Positions 15,721-25,168 of a stretch of DNA of 35,122 bases are shown here, piece after piece. A model generated the notes under the pieces. It did no database searches. It worked only from the letters and a program-made list of their open reading frames with translations, and was not told the DNA's origin. Both the position numbers and the translations under genes were made by a program. The stretch lies in NCBI GenBank assembly GCA_015062825.1, contig SUTR01000026.1, positions 1 to 35,122 on the forward strand, read 5' to 3'. How positions within the stretch are numbered: position 1 is the stretch's first letter; each line of letters begins with the position of its first letter. Origin of the DNA: Methanosphaera stadtmanae (GTDB taxonomy: Archaea; Methanobacteriota; Methanobacteria; Methanobacteriales; Methanobacteriaceae).

Positions 15721-15969
15721 TTAATCATCTCATATACTAAATTATATTAATTATTATATAATTTATGCTTAAAGTAATTTATTAATTCAATTATTAAGTT
15801 TATGATAATTCATTGCATTAAATTCATTTTCCTTGTTATTTGATAATGTTTATACATTAGAAATAATATATATTAACAATAAAGATTATTTGTTTTATGA
15901 AAATTAACGCTGAAAACTAATGGTTATTAGTTATATTTTTTTTTATTATTATATTAGGATTTAGATAAG

Positions 15970-16929
15970 ATGAATGTTGAAAGACTAGTTGGTAATACAC
16001 CAATGATAAAGATTGATTATGAGTATGAAGGAAAAAAGGGAAGCATATACTCAAAAGTTGAATACTACAATTATTCTGGAAGTATAAAAGATAGAATTGC
16101 ATTATATATTATTCAGAAAGAAAGGGAAAACGGCAATTTAAAGCCAGGTCAAAATATTGTAGAAGTAACAAGTGGAAATACAGGTATTGCATTTAGTGCT
16201 ATCGGTGCATTATTCGGTCATGAAGTTCATATTTTCATGCCTGATTGGGTATCACTTGAAAGACGTAAACTTATACAGATGTATGGAGCACAGGTACATC
16301 TCGTATCTAAAGAAGAAGGTGGATTTAAAAAGGCATTAGAACTTGTTGAAGATTTTTCAAAGAAAACAAACGCATATAAGCCACATCAATTTGACAATAA
16401 CTTAAATGTAGAAGCACAATACCAAACTACAGGACAGGAAATAATTGAGGATTTACCTGATGTAAATGCATTTGTATCTGGTATTGGAACTGGTGGAACT
16501 TTAATGGGTGTTGGACAGAGATTGAAAGATTATAATCCAGACTCTAAAGTATTTGCATTGGAACCATCAACATTATCAATTCTTAAAATGGGTATGGAAG
16601 AAGGAAGTCATATGATTGAAGGTATAGGTGATGAGTTTATTCCAGGTATTGTTGATGAAGATTTAATTGATGATATTATATTAATTGATGATTATGATGC
16701 AATCAACATGTCAAAAAGAATTGCAAGGGAATTTGGTTTAGGCATAGGCATTTCTAGTGGAGCAAACTTTTTGGCAAGTGTCATAATGGATAATGATGAT
16801 TTAAAAATAGCTACTGTCTTTCCGGATGATAATAAAAAATATATTACAACAAAGCTATCAGAGGATATAGATGAAAATCCTAATTTAATCTCTAATAAAA
16901 TCAGACTAATAGACTTTGAAGTATTGTAA
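15970..16929 (+). CDS. Cysteine synthase-family PLP enzyme
   Basis: 319 residues, normal length for CysK/CysM. PLP-binding Lys40 is in SGSIKDR, the substrate loop is TSGNTG (67-72), and the phosphate-binding loop is GTGGT (173-177). The likely reaction is beta-replacement on O-acetylserine or O-phosphoserine to give cysteine. The usual NPGGSVKDR reads NYSGSIKDR here, so the acceptor or donor may differ. The C-terminal extension after position 290 is short and lacks a CBS domain. It is the only + strand gene in this stretch, with the promoter in the 250-base divergent gap shared with the CMD gene; AGGAT lies about ten bases before the ATG. Confidence 0.88.
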   Translation: MNVERLVGNTPMIKIDYEYEGKKGSIYSKVEYYNYSGSIKDRIALYIIQKERENGNLKPGQNIVEVTSGNTGIAFSAIGALFGHEVHIFMPDWVSLERRKLIQMYGAQVHLVSKEEGGFKKALELVEDFSKKTNAYKPHQFDNNLNVEAQYQTTGQEIIEDLPDVNAFVSGIGTGGTLMGVGQRLKDYNPDSKVFALEPSTLSILKMGMEEGSHMIEGIGDEFIPGIVDEDLIDDIILIDDYDAINMSKRIAREFGLGIGISSGANFLASVIMDNDDLKIATVFPDDNKKYITTKLSEDIDENPNLISNKIRLIDFEVL

Positions 16930-16965
16930 ATAAGTAAATATCGAAAAATAAAAAAAATAAATCTT

Positions 16966-16974
16966 AAAAAAAAA
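16966..16974 (-). terminator. U-tract terminator of the ferritin gene
   Basis: T9 on the - strand, 21 bases past the ferritin stop, in the short gap between convergent genes. Confidence 0.45.
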
Positions 16975-16995
16975 GGTTTTGTTGAAAGAATAATA

Positions 16996-17502
16996 TTATT
17001 CTTCCTCTTCTTCATCTGTTTGGTCACCATATTCTTTATCTAATAGATATAATAATTGTGGTGAATCAACAGACATTCTTACTTTTCTTAAATCTTCTGC
17101 TGCTAATTCTTCTTCTTCAACTTGTTCTTCTACAAACCATAATAGGAATTGGTTTGTTGCATGGTCTTTAAGTTCTATGCTTAAATCTACAAGTTCATGT
17201 ATGAGTGATGTTACTAGTTCCTCATGTTCCTGGATGTGTTCATATACACTTACAACTGAGTCCCATTCATATTGAGGCTGTTCGATTGCTTGTAATTTTA
17301 CACTTCCACCTTTTCTTAATATGTAGTCATAGAATCTCATTGCATGTTCTAATTCTTCTTCAGCATGCAGGCGTAATGAATGACCAAATCCTGGTAGGTC
17401 CTGGTCTTCAAAGTATGTTGCCATTGATAAATATAAGTATCCTGATTGCATTTCAGCATTTAATTGATCGTTTAATTTTTGTTCCATTTTACTATCTAAC
17501 AT
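16996..17502 (-). CDS. Ferritin (FTN type)
   Basis: 168 residues, four-helix ferritin. Ferroxidase ligands at expected places: Glu17 ([12 protein letters not shown]), Glu50 and His53 ([15 protein letters not shown]), Glu94 region (HIQEHEELV) and Gln127/Glu130 (FVEEQVEEE). No Cys or Met haem ligand of bacterioferritin is evident at the Met52 position (Leu51-Glu52 there). It oxidises Fe2+ and stores iron in a 24-mer. The last eight residues are almost all Glu/Asp (DQTDEEEEE end), an unusual acidic tail. GGAGAG at 17518-17513 precedes ATG 17502; it has its own TATA box, separating it from the isoprenoid operon upstream. Confidence 0.95.
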   Translation of the reverse strand: MLDSKMEQKLNDQLNAEMQSGYLYLSMATYFEDQDLPGFGHSLRLHAEEELEHAMRFYDYILRKGGSVKLQAIEQPQYEWDSVVSVYEHIQEHEELVTSLIHELVDLSIELKDHATNQFLLWFVEEQVEEEELAAEDLRKVRMSVDSPQLLYLLDKEYGDQTDEEEEE

Positions 17503-17553
17503 TATTTATATACTCTCCATAAAATTTTATTATAATTACTTATATTCTATTGG

Positions 17554-17561
17554 TATATATA
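17554..17561 (-). promoter_or_regulatory. TATA box of the ferritin gene
   Basis: The - strand reads TATATATA inside ACTATATATACCA; transcription should begin near 17531, leaving a leader of about 29 bases that carries GGAGAG. Confidence 0.5.
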
Positions 17562-17585
17562 GTTAACTCAAAATGAAAATTATTG

Positions 17586-17594
17586 AAAAAAAAA
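17586..17594 (-). terminator. U-tract terminator of the mevalonate operon
   Basis: T9 on the - strand, 33 bases after the idsA stop and just upstream of the ferritin promoter, ends the five-gene operon. Confidence 0.5.
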
Positions 17595-17626
17595 GATGAA
17601 TGATGGAGGTTAATATTTTTTAATGC

Positions 17627-18613
17627 TTATGCATTTCTTGTAAATACAAAGTCCGCTAATTTCATTAATGAATCTCTTGCTTCAGTGTTTGGTAATGTCA
17701 TTAGTGCTTCTTTTGCTTCAATTACACAATCATATGCTACGCTTCTTGCATAATTTATTGCACCATATTTGTTTAGAATATCCATTGCTTCTGGAATTAT
17801 ACTTTCGTTACCAGCACTTAATAGTTCTATTAGTCTATCATGGTCTTCTTCGTTTGCTTTTTCTAATGCATATACAACCATAAGTGTTTTTTTACCTTCT
17901 ACTAAGTCACTTCCAACAGGTTTTCCTATTGATTCATCACCAGTTAGGTCTATATAGTCATCTTGTATCTGGAATGCCAGTCCTATTTTTCTTCCATATA
18001 AATCAAGTTGTTGTTTTTGGAAGCTTGTTGCTCCACCAATTATTGCACCTGCAGTTGTTGCACCAGTAATTAATGCACCTGTTTTTTTATATATCATATT
18101 CATATATTCATCTTTTGTTACTTCAAAAGAATCTTCAAATGCCATATCTAATGCTTGTCCTTCACATATTTTTATACAACTATCTACTAATACTCTTAAT
18201 GCATCTATTACACGTTCATATGCTATATTTTCATCTGCTGTTTTGATGATTGTTTCATATGCTTTTGCAAATAATGTATCTCCTGCAAGTATTGCCAGAG
18301 GTTCTCCCCATTTTTTATGTACTGCAGGCATTCCACGTCTTGTATCGTCATTATCCATTATGTCATCATGTATTAAACTGAATGTATGAATTAATTCAAG
18401 CGCTGCTGCTGTTTTAAGGGCTTTATCTGTTTCTCCACCTACAGCTTGACAACTTAATACTGTTAATGCTGGTCTGAATTTTTTTCCACCAGCTTTTATT
18501 AAATGTCCTGAGGATTCAAATAAACTTGATGGTTCAAGTGTACTTAAAGCTTCTTCTATTTCCTTATCTACATCTTCTGAATATTTTTTTAATATTTCTA
18601 TTACATCTGCCAT
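17627..18613 (-). CDS. idsA: Short-chain isoprenyl diphosphate synthase (FPP/GGPP synthase)
   Basis: 328 residues. Trans-prenyltransferase that joins IPP units to DMAPP/FPP, making C15/C20 precursors of archaeal ether lipids. First Asp-rich motif DDIMDND (83-89) followed by DTRRG; second motif DDYID (218-222); IPP-binding GGKKFRP (42-48). Phe78, five residues before the first Asp, is the chain-length feature of archaeal short-chain enzymes and fits C15-C20 products. The open frame starts at a GTG (18622) that is part of AGGTGAT; ATG 18613, four bases after that site, is chosen and gives a 5-base gap to the RNase J gene. Last gene of the operon. Confidence 0.95.
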   Translation of the reverse strand: MADVIEILKKYSEDVDKEIEEALSTLEPSSLFESSGHLIKAGGKKFRPALTVLSCQAVGGETDKALKTAAALELIHTFSLIHDDIMDNDDTRRGMPAVHKKWGEPLAILAGDTLFAKAYETIIKTADENIAYERVIDALRVLVDSCIKICEGQALDMAFEDSFEVTKDEYMNMIYKKTGALITGATTAGAIIGGATSFQKQQLDLYGRKIGLAFQIQDDYIDLTGDESIGKPVGSDLVEGKKTLMVVYALEKANEEDHDRLIELLSAGNESIIPEAMDILNKYGAINYARSVAYDCVIEAKEALMTLPNTEARDSLMKLADFVFTRNA

Positions 18614-18618
18614 TATAA

Positions 18619-19962
18619 TCACCTATTAAATACTTGAGCTTGTCCATTTCTTAGTATGTGTACATCATTACCTAATTTATATCCTTCTTCTTCAGCTAAT
18701 TCCACAAATGCTGATAGATGACTTAAGTCACCGTGTGATGGTATAAGATGTTGTGGTTGTAACATTCTTATAAAGTCACGTAAATCTTCAGGTCCTGCAT
18801 GTCCTGAAACGTGCACATTATTATAGATTCGAGCTCCTCTTTCCTTGAGTCTTCTATCAAGCAAGTTTCTGTTTGCTATGTTGATTGGATTTGGTATTGT
18901 TGTTGCAGAGAATATTACATTATCCCCTGGTCTTATTTCAAAGTTGGTCTTGTTTGCTGCTATTCTTGGTAGCAGTGCATCAGGTTCTCCTTGATGACCA
19001 GTTACAAGTAACATATATTTAGTTCTGTTTTCATTTGCTCTTGCTAATGCCTTGTTGATTGCCTTGGAATTTCCATATAAACTTACATTTCTTGGTAGGT
19101 TTAATATTCCCATTGATTCTGCTAGTGAACAGTATCTTTCCATTGATCTTCCAAGTATCATGATTTTTCTTCGGCTACGCTCTGCAATTTTAGTTATTGC
19201 CTGTATCCTTTCAATGTGACTTGAGAAAGTAGTAACTATTAATCCTTTTCTTTCTTCCAATGGACCTTTAAGTACATCTTTTAGGAGATCTCTTGCTATT
19301 TTTTCGGAATATGTTTTACTTTGATTGGTCTCTTTGATGTTTGTTGTATCCATTATGGCAACTTTCACACCTTTTTTACCTAATTCTCTGAATCTTCTAT
19401 AGTCCGGTGGTGGTGAGACCATTTGATGATTGTCAAATTTGAAATCGTTTGCATATATTACTACACCCTCTGAGGTATGTAATGCTGCAGTTATTGTATG
19501 AGGTATACTGTGTGTTGTTCTTACAAATTCCAATGTTAAATTTGGTGAAATTTGTATCTTTTCACTTGGATTTAATGATTTCAAAGGATTGTTTACTTTA
19601 AATTTACGTTCTCCTTGTATTGTTTTTTCTATTAATGCTAGTGTATAAGGTGATGCTATGATTGGAGCTTCATAACGATGTGCCAGTTTTGCTATTGCAC
19701 CTATGTGATCTAAGTGTCCGTGAGTACATACTATTGCACGAACCTTTCCATCTACATCTCTCATTAATGTGTCATCAGGTATTACTCCACGTTCTATTAA
19801 GTCCAGACTATGCATTCTTGCAATATCCGTATCTTCATGTATGTGTAATCTATCTAAGTGTATTCCCATATCAAATATTACTACATCATCATTTACCTTA
19901 ACAGCAGTCATGTTTTTTCCTATTTGTTCATATCCTCCTACTGCTATAACTTCTATTGTCAA
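18619..19962 (-). CDS. rnj: Archaeal RNase J-type metallo-beta-lactamase/beta-CASP ribonuclease
   Basis: 447 residues. Metallo-beta-lactamase signature HGHLDH (81-86) binds the two metals, with further ligands in TTHSIPHT and the C-terminal PSHGD; beta-CASP motifs appear as [11 protein letters not shown] and [14 protein letters not shown]. This family is a 5'-3' exonuclease (and may act as endonuclease) on 5'-monophosphate RNA. Start: GGAGG lies seven bases before a TTG (19962), giving [16 protein letters not shown], the normal beginning of the family; the ATG at 19980 lies upstream of that site and would overlap fni. One base after fni and five before idsA, so an RNA-decay enzyme is embedded in the lipid precursor operon. 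Confidence 0.93.
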   Translation of the reverse strand: MTIEVIAVGGYEQIGKNMTAVKVNDDVVIFDMGIHLDRLHIHEDTDIARMHSLDLIERGVIPDDTLMRDVDGKVRAIVCTHGHLDHIGAIAKLAHRYEAPIIASPYTLALIEKTIQGERKFKVNNPLKSLNPSEKIQISPNLTLEFVRTTHSIPHTITAALHTSEGVVIYANDFKFDNHQMVSPPPDYRRFRELGKKGVKVAIMDTTNIKETNQSKTYSEKIARDLLKDVLKGPLEERKGLIVTTFSSHIERIQAITKIAERSRRKIMILGRSMERYCSLAESMGILNLPRNVSLYGNSKAINKALARANENRTKYMLLVTGHQGEPDALLPRIAANKTNFEIRPGDNVIFSATTIPNPINIANRNLLDRRLKERGARIYNNVHVSGHAGPEDLRDFIRMLQPQHLIPSHGDLSHLSAFVELAEEEGYKLGNDVHILRNGQAQVFNR

Positions 19963-19963
19963 A

Positions 19964-21013
19964 TTATATCCTCCTTGCATATTTTTTTGTATTTATTTCC
20001 ATTTCATTTAGTATTTCTCGTGTACGTCCTGTGATTATTAAACGTTTCTCCTGTAGCTGTTCAATGTTTTGTGCTCCTACCAAAAACATTGCAGTTTTAA
20101 GTTCTAGTTGGAATTGCTCTATTTTTTCCTGTATATACTCATGTCCCTTATATGCATGTTTTAAAAATGGCAAAGCTATTCCTACTGCTGTTGAACCCAA
20201 ACTTAATGCTTTAGCTGCTTCTAATCCATTACGTATTCCACCAGATGATATTACAGGCAAGTTTGTTGATTCAAGCACTTCTATTGTACTTACTGCTGTT
20301 GGTATACCCCAATCCCAAAAAAGATTTCCCAAATCAGGATCTTCTGCACGATATGTTTCTACTGCAGCCCAACTGGTTCCACCTACTCCTTCTATATCTA
20401 TTGCATCTACACCAATATTCTCCAGTATTTTTGCATCAATACTAGATATTCCAGCACCTGTTTCCTTTGCTATTATAGGCACATCAGTAGTTTTACATAT
20501 ATCTGAAATTGAATCCACATATCCTTGTGCATCCAAATCACCTTCAGGTTGTATAATTTCCTGTAGGGGATTAAGATGTATTGCAAGCATGTCTAAGTCC
20601 AACATATTAATTGCATCATTAGCATATTCTACTTGGGGTGCTCCAATATTACCTATTATTACAGATCTTGGTGCAACATCTCTTACTATAGTAAATGTAC
20701 TTGTTAGTTCAGGATTTGTAATGCCTGCTCGTTGGCTTCCTACACCCATTGCAACATTACACTTGTCTGCAGCTATTGCAAGTTCTTGATTTAAGACTTT
20801 GCTTGCCGGATGTCCACCAGTTATGGCTGATATTACAAGGGGTACATCAAGTTTTTTTCCCAGGAAATCTATTGATGTATCTATTTCATCAAAATTTACT
20901 TCTGGCAGTGCCCTATGTACAAGTTCAATATCTTCAAATCCAGTAGTTCTATGATGTTCAACATCATAATTTTTACAGATTTCTAAATGTTCTAATTTAC
21001 GATCTGAAATCAT
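19964..21013 (-). CDS. fni: Type II isopentenyl-diphosphate delta-isomerase (FMN)
   Basis: 349 residues. FMN- and Mg-dependent TIM-barrel enzyme that interconverts IPP and DMAPP. The N-terminal [17 protein letters not shown] is the substrate-binding start of the family; [24 protein letters not shown] and, near the end, the phosphate-binding [15 protein letters not shown] are conserved. GGAGGT stands ten bases before ATG 21013; the longer frame to 21031 starts inside or before that site and is rejected. Middle gene of mvk-ipk-fni-rnj-idsA. Confidence 0.95.
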   Translation of the reverse strand: MISDRKLEHLEICKNYDVEHHRTTGFEDIELVHRALPEVNFDEIDTSIDFLGKKLDVPLVISAITGGHPASKVLNQELAIAADKCNVAMGVGSQRAGITNPELTSTFTIVRDVAPRSVIIGNIGAPQVEYANDAINMLDLDMLAIHLNPLQEIIQPEGDLDAQGYVDSISDICKTTDVPIIAKETGAGISSIDAKILENIGVDAIDIEGVGGTSWAAVETYRAEDPDLGNLFWDWGIPTAVSTIEVLESTNLPVISSGGIRNGLEAAKALSLGSTAVGIALPFLKHAYKGHEYIQEKIEQFQLELKTAMFLVGAQNIEQLQEKRLIITGRTREILNEMEINTKKYARRI

Positions 21014-21068
21014 GATTGCGTCTACCTCCATTATTTTATTCTTGAAAAATGTTATAATAATAAATTAA

Positions 21069-21854
21069 TTATCGTATTAATGTACCTTTTACTTTTTGTC
21101 CAGATACTGCTTGTTGAATGTTTCCTTCAACTTCTGCATTAATTATCTGTGATTCTATCCCCTCATCTGCTAAAGCAAGTAATTCATTTATTTTACCCAT
21201 CATTCCACCAGTTACATCTATTTGATCTTGATTATCTGTAACTTTAAGCTGGGTATCTCTTGTTACTACTTCTATTAATTCTGCATCAGGGTTGTTTTTT
21301 GGATTGTCTGTGAATATTCCATCTACATCAGAGGATAATATTACACGATTACATTTTAGCTCTTTGGCAAGGTATGTTATTATCTGATCTCCTGAAAGTA
21401 TTGCAAACTTTACATCATCATTTAAGTCAAGTACTGCATCTCCATATACTACTGGAACAAATCCTTCATCCACATACCTTTGGATGATGCTTGTATCACA
21501 GATTTCAATTCTTTTATTTCTTGTCATGACAAATGAAGATGGCTTTACTCCTATTGCAGGTATGCCTTTTTCCTGTAGTTTAGTTATTATCTTATGATTG
21601 AATAATTGCATTGAGGCCTGTGTTATGCACATACCTTCTATCTTATAGTCATCTTTTGGAGTTTTTGGCTTATCGCCTATTTTGTATTGTTGTGCATAGA
21701 TATGTCCAAATGAACCTGCACCATGAACTATTATCATATCATCATTATAAAATGATGCCTCTTGTGCAATACGTTCTAAGTTTTTCTCATCCAATGTAGG
21801 TGTTTGTGCATCTTTAATGGTAAGTGCACTTCCACCAATCTTTAATATTATCAT
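21069..21854 (-). CDS. ipk: Isopentenyl phosphate kinase
   Basis: 261 residues, amino acid kinase fold. It phosphorylates isopentenyl phosphate to IPP, the last step of the archaeal mevalonate route. LKIGGSALT with Lys5, and HGAGSFGH with His51, the residue specific for isopentenyl phosphate kinases; later SGDQIITYLAKEL and SSDVDGIFTDNP bind ATP, and DVTGGMMGKINE closes the site. AAGG lies ten bases before the ATG. It starts 11 bases after mvk. Confidence 0.95.
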   Translation of the reverse strand: MIILKIGGSALTIKDAQTPTLDEKNLERIAQEASFYNDDMIIVHGAGSFGHIYAQQYKIGDKPKTPKDDYKIEGMCITQASMQLFNHKIITKLQEKGIPAIGVKPSSFVMTRNKRIEICDTSIIQRYVDEGFVPVVYGDAVLDLNDDVKFAILSGDQIITYLAKELKCNRVILSSDVDGIFTDNPKNNPDAELIEVVTRDTQLKVTDNQDQIDVTGGMMGKINELLALADEGIESQIINAEVEGNIQQAVSGQKVKGTLIR

Positions 21855-21865
21855 ATAATAAAACC

Positions 21866-22840
21866 TTACTTATCGTCAGTTATTGATGCTTCTACTCCAT
21901 TATTTGATAATTCACACTTGAATGTAGGATATTCGGCAGATATCTTATCATATATTTCATCAATATTCTCCGGAGTGTATGCTATTATACATCCTCCTCC
22001 ACCACTACCTGTTAGCTTTGAGCCTGATGCTCCATAACTTCTTATTTTATAAAGCATGTCAGATAATTCAAGTGTATTTACTCCTATAGAATCAAGTAAT
22101 CCTTGGTTTATATTCATATAGTCTCCAATAACGTCACCATTACCTTCCTCTAATGCAGTTTTTGCATCATTTGCTATGTTTTCCATTGCATCAAAAATAT
22201 GACCTACTATTTTAGGATATTTTTCATACTTTTGTCTAACAGATTCAACTAGTTTTCCTGTGTTACCACTAATTTGACAATTGGATACTATTAATGGTAA
22301 TTGCATATTAACATTTAATCTCTCTAGCCTAAATTCATTATCAATATAGATTATTCCACCATAAGTACTCATGGATGTATCTATAGGACTTGCAGCACCT
22401 TGTATTTTTATTTCTATTGAACGTGCCATTTTTGCAATTTTATCTTTTGATAAATCCTTATTTGCATATAAGGATACGGCCTTTAGTGTTGATACTGTTA
22501 CAGCTGCTGATGAGCCTAGTCCAGCACCTAGATACATGTTAATATCTACTGTTATATTAAATCCTTTATCTAATTCAAAAAGATTAATTGCCTCATAAAT
22601 ATAATCAGTAATCATCTTTTTCTGACTATCAATAACATAATTAAGTTTAGAATTAGTTAATTCATGTTCAGCTTCATAATCAATGACTGGTACATTTACA
22701 TGCACAATATTATCTTCTCTTGAGGATAATTCTACATTTACACCCCGGTTTATAGCTACTGCAATAGCAGGCCTGTTATGTACAACTGAATGTTCACCAA
22801 ACAATATTATTTTACCCGGTGCAAATGATTTAATCTTCAT
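21866..22840 (-). CDS. mvk: Mevalonate kinase
   Basis: 324 residues, GHMP kinase making 5-phosphomevalonate. Motif 1 APGKIILFGEHSVV (7-20), ATP loop LGAGLGSSAA (104-113), catalytic Asp154 in AASPIDTSMSTYGG, motif 3 TGSGGGGC (277-284). Full length. GGAG stands eight bases before the ATG. First gene of the operon; in this pathway phosphomevalonate is later converted by phosphomevalonate dehydratase and a decarboxylase, encoded elsewhere, before the kinase encoded next door acts. Confidence 0.96.
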   Translation of the reverse strand: MKIKSFAPGKIILFGEHSVVHNRPAIAVAINRGVNVELSSREDNIVHVNVPVIDYEAEHELTNSKLNYVIDSQKKMITDYIYEAINLFELDKGFNITVDINMYLGAGLGSSAAVTVSTLKAVSLYANKDLSKDKIAKMARSIEIKIQGAASPIDTSMSTYGGIIYIDNEFRLERLNVNMQLPLIVSNCQISGNTGKLVESVRQKYEKYPKIVGHIFDAMENIANDAKTALEEGNGDVIGDYMNINQGLLDSIGVNTLELSDMLYKIRSYGASGSKLTGSGGGGCIIAYTPENIDEIYDKISAEYPTFKCELSNNGVEASITDDK

Positions 22841-23357
22841 TAATTACTCTCCAATAGTCGAATAGGAAATTGTAATGTAATTAAAAAAAATAGTATTCAG
22901 ATATTAATAAAGGAATAGGACTATTTATTCCATGAGAATATAGCAAATCATTTTATTATATAAAAAAGTAATATGAATAAATTTTCTACCATCAATAGAA
23001 TAATCCTATATAAAAATAGTTTTCCTTCAATAAATTAAGTCATACAATAATGAAAGCAGACCCATATACCTATCTATCATTATTATAGATTATTTAATCT
23101 AATTACAAATACATTATCCATTATCATATAAAACAATAATAGATACCCCTTTAAATGATTCTCAAAGTATAAATACTCTTATACTAATAATTTTACAGTG
23201 ACATTTTTATTATATAATACAATTTATGTATCATAAGAGAATCTGTTATTAATATATATTTACAAAGTTTATAATAAAGATTACTATAATAAAATTATAT
23301 AAAAAATAAAATTTTAAAATACTAAAAAAGATAGATTCTATAATAAGGAGAATAACG
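22841..23357. other. Divergent promoter region between mvk operon and M42 peptidase gene
   Basis: 517 AT-rich bases with no credible gene or structured RNA. On the - strand, TATA-like TTTTTATATAG (about 23005-23015) or TTATATAAT (about 22962-22971) could drive the mevalonate operon, giving a leader of roughly 95-140 bases. On the + strand an AT-rich stretch near 23285-23310 may drive the peptidase gene. Confidence 0.45.
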
Positions 23358-24401
23358 ATGACAACAATAAGAAATATGAAATTATTAGAAGAACTTAGCC
23401 TAACACCTGCAATATCAGGAAATGAAGAAGATATCAGAGAAATTATAAAAAGAGAACTAAAACCAGTATCTGATGAAATCGAAACAGACACTATGGGTAA
23501 TGTCATATGTACCAAGAAAGGAGAAGATGATGGGCCAACAGTAATGCTTGCATCCCACATGGATGAAATAGGACTTATGGTAAAACACATCACGGATGAA
23601 GGATTTGTTAAATTCATAAAGATTGGTGGAATAAATGATCAGATGCTAATTAACCAGGCAGTCATCATACATTCTGATGATGAAAAGGTACCTGGTGTAA
23701 TTGGTTCAAAACCACCTCATGTTACAAAGCCTGAAGAAAGAAAGAAAGTTATTCCATATACTGAAATGTTTATTGATATTGGTGCAAACGATAAAGAAGA
23801 AGCAAAAAAAATGGTATCCATTGGTGATATGATAACATTCAGAAGTTGGTTTGAGGAATATCCTAATGATAAGGTAATGGGAAAGGCATTGGATAATAGA
23901 ATTGGATGTTATGTGATGATGGAAATCATGAAAAGAGTAGAAAGTCGTGCAACAATATATGGTGTTGGAACTGTACAGGAAGAAGTTGGCCTTAAAGGTG
24001 CAAAGGTTTCAAGTTACAGCTTAAATCCAGATTATGCATTTGCACTTGATACGACACTTGCTGGAGATCATCCTGGCATTACACTTGAGGAAGCACCATG
24101 CAAGATGGGTTCCGGACCTGCAGTTATACTTGCAGATCGTTCAGGTGATGGTGTAATTACACCTAAGGTAATGAAGGATATGATTATTGATGCAGCACAA
24201 AAAGAGGATATTCCTATCCAATTAGAGGTAAGTGATGGTGGAACAACTGATGGTACTGCAATACACTTAAATAGGGATGGAATTATCACAGGAGTTATTA
24301 GTGTACCTACAAGATATATTCATACACCGGTTAGTGTAGCAAGTGCCAGTGATATAGAAAATACTATTGAATTATTAGTTGCCATATTAAATGACTTATG
24401 A
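23358..24401 (+). CDS. M42-family aminopeptidase (TET type)
   Basis: 347 residues. Di-metal aminopeptidase: His67 and Asp69 (ASHMDEIG), bridging Asp179 (KALDNRIG), catalytic and metal Glu208/Glu209 (QEEVGLKGA), Asp231 (ALDTT) and His322 (RYIHTP). These ligands match the M42 set completely. It trims peptides released by the proteasome, usually as a dodecameric tetrahedral particle; glutamyl or leucyl preference cannot be read. GGAG lies seven bases before the ATG. The mntP reading frame opens just before its stop, and both genes are probably one transcript. Confidence 0.94.
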   Translation: MTTIRNMKLLEELSLTPAISGNEEDIREIIKRELKPVSDEIETDTMGNVICTKKGEDDGPTVMLASHMDEIGLMVKHITDEGFVKFIKIGGINDQMLINQAVIIHSDDEKVPGVIGSKPPHVTKPEERKKVIPYTEMFIDIGANDKEEAKKMVSIGDMITFRSWFEEYPNDKVMGKALDNRIGCYVMMEIMKRVESRATIYGVGTVQEEVGLKGAKVSSYSLNPDYAFALDTTLAGDHPGITLEEAPCKMGSGPAVILADRSGDGVITPKVMKDMIIDAAQKEDIPIQLEVSDGGTTDGTAIHLNRDGIITGVISVPTRYIHTPVSVASASDIENTIELLVAILNDL

Positions 24402-24462
24402 TGATTCAGATAGTATCATTAATGAAAGATGTTTAAATAATAATTATAAATCAGGTCAGATT

Positions 24463-25008
24463 ATGGAAATAGTGTCAATATCATTAATAGCTGTTGCTCT
24501 TGCTATGGATGCATTTAGCGTATCACTTACCAAGGGATTTACACAGAAAAATCTGACTAAATCCCAGATATTATGGTATGCTATATTTTTTGGAGGATTC
24601 CAGTTTTTAATGCCAGTGATTGGATATCTTGCAGGAAGTACTATTACAGTATTTGTTAAATCGGTTGCTCCATGGATTGCATTTATATTGCTGTTTCTTA
24701 TTGGTTCAAATATGATTCGTGAAAGCCTGTCAGATGATGAAGAGGTAGGTGATGAGTTTAGCTTTAAGGAAGTTACACTTCTTGCAATTGCAACAAGTAT
24801 TGATGCATTTGCCGTGGGCATAACATTTGCTCTGCTTAATACAAGTCTACTTCTTCCATGTGTAATTATTGGTATTGTAGCATTCCTATTTACATTACTT
24901 GGAATATTCCTAGGCAAGAAATTAGGAAACTATTTTGGAGATAAGTTTGAAATACTTGGTGGTGTTATATTAATACTGCTTGGAATTAAAATACTCTTGG
25001 GCTACTAA
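24463..25008 (+). CDS. mntP: MntP-type manganese efflux pump
   Basis: 181 residues, six membrane helices in two repeats. The two halves carry the matching metal motifs MDAFSVSLTKG (15-25) and SIDAFAVGI (about 108), typical of MntP. It exports Mn2+. The open frame begins at 24391 inside the peptidase gene, but AGGTCAG six bases before ATG 24463 and the family start (MEIVSISLIAVALAMDAF) fix the start here. No manganese riboswitch is visible upstream; the gene follows the M42 gene by 61 bases. Confidence 0.93.
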   Translation: MEIVSISLIAVALAMDAFSVSLTKGFTQKNLTKSQILWYAIFFGGFQFLMPVIGYLAGSTITVFVKSVAPWIAFILLFLIGSNMIRESLSDDEEVGDEFSFKEVTLLAIATSIDAFAVGITFALLNTSLLLPCVIIGIVAFLFTLLGIFLGKKLGNYFGDKFEILGGVILILLGIKILLGY

Positions 25009-25028
25009 GAGTATTTATCATAAACTTC

Positions 25029-25035
25029 TTTTTTT
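25029..25035 (+). terminator. U-tract terminator of mntP
   Basis: T7 located 20 bases after the mntP stop, ahead of the next promoter. Confidence 0.4.
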
Positions 25036-25085
25036 ATGATATTATATGATGTGAATTTGATTACTTTTAATACCTCTCCTTTAAA

Positions 25086-25101
25086 TTTAGGTATACCTAA
25101 A
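25086..25101 (+). promoter_or_regulatory. Perfect 16-bp palindrome, DtxR/MntR-like operator
   Basis: TTTAGGTATACCTAAA is an exact inverted repeat of eight-base arms placed immediately upstream of a TATA box, over the BRE position. Sequence and size resemble operators of metal-dependent DtxR/MntR-family repressors (TTAGG...CCTAA). It should control the methyltransferase gene at 25169; binding would block TFB/TBP. I found no second copy in the window. Confidence 0.6.
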
Positions 25102-25102
25102 C

Positions 25103-25110
25103 TTTATATT
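25103..25110 (+). promoter_or_regulatory. TATA box of the methyltransferase gene
   Basis: TTTATATT starts one base after the palindrome; predicted transcription start near 25132, leader about 37 bases containing GGAGAG (25153-25158). Confidence 0.5.
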
Positions 25111-25168
25111 ATATTAAATATAAAATAAAAAACATGAACAAAAAAAATCATAGGAGAGAAAAAATAAC

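Noticed and set aside
17600-17640. GGAGGT on the + strand followed by ATG near 17623
   Set aside because: The frame closes after a few codons within the idsA 3' end, so the match is probably by chance.
19956-20789. Long + strand frame (277 codons) opposite fni
   Set aside because: It is an antisense shadow of the well-supported fni and rnj genes; its Ser/Pro/Ile-rich product has no recognisable family.
24391-24462. Longer N-terminus for MntP overlapping the M42 gene
   Set aside because: The added 24 residues are polar and unlike the family, and AGGTCAG precedes ATG 24463.
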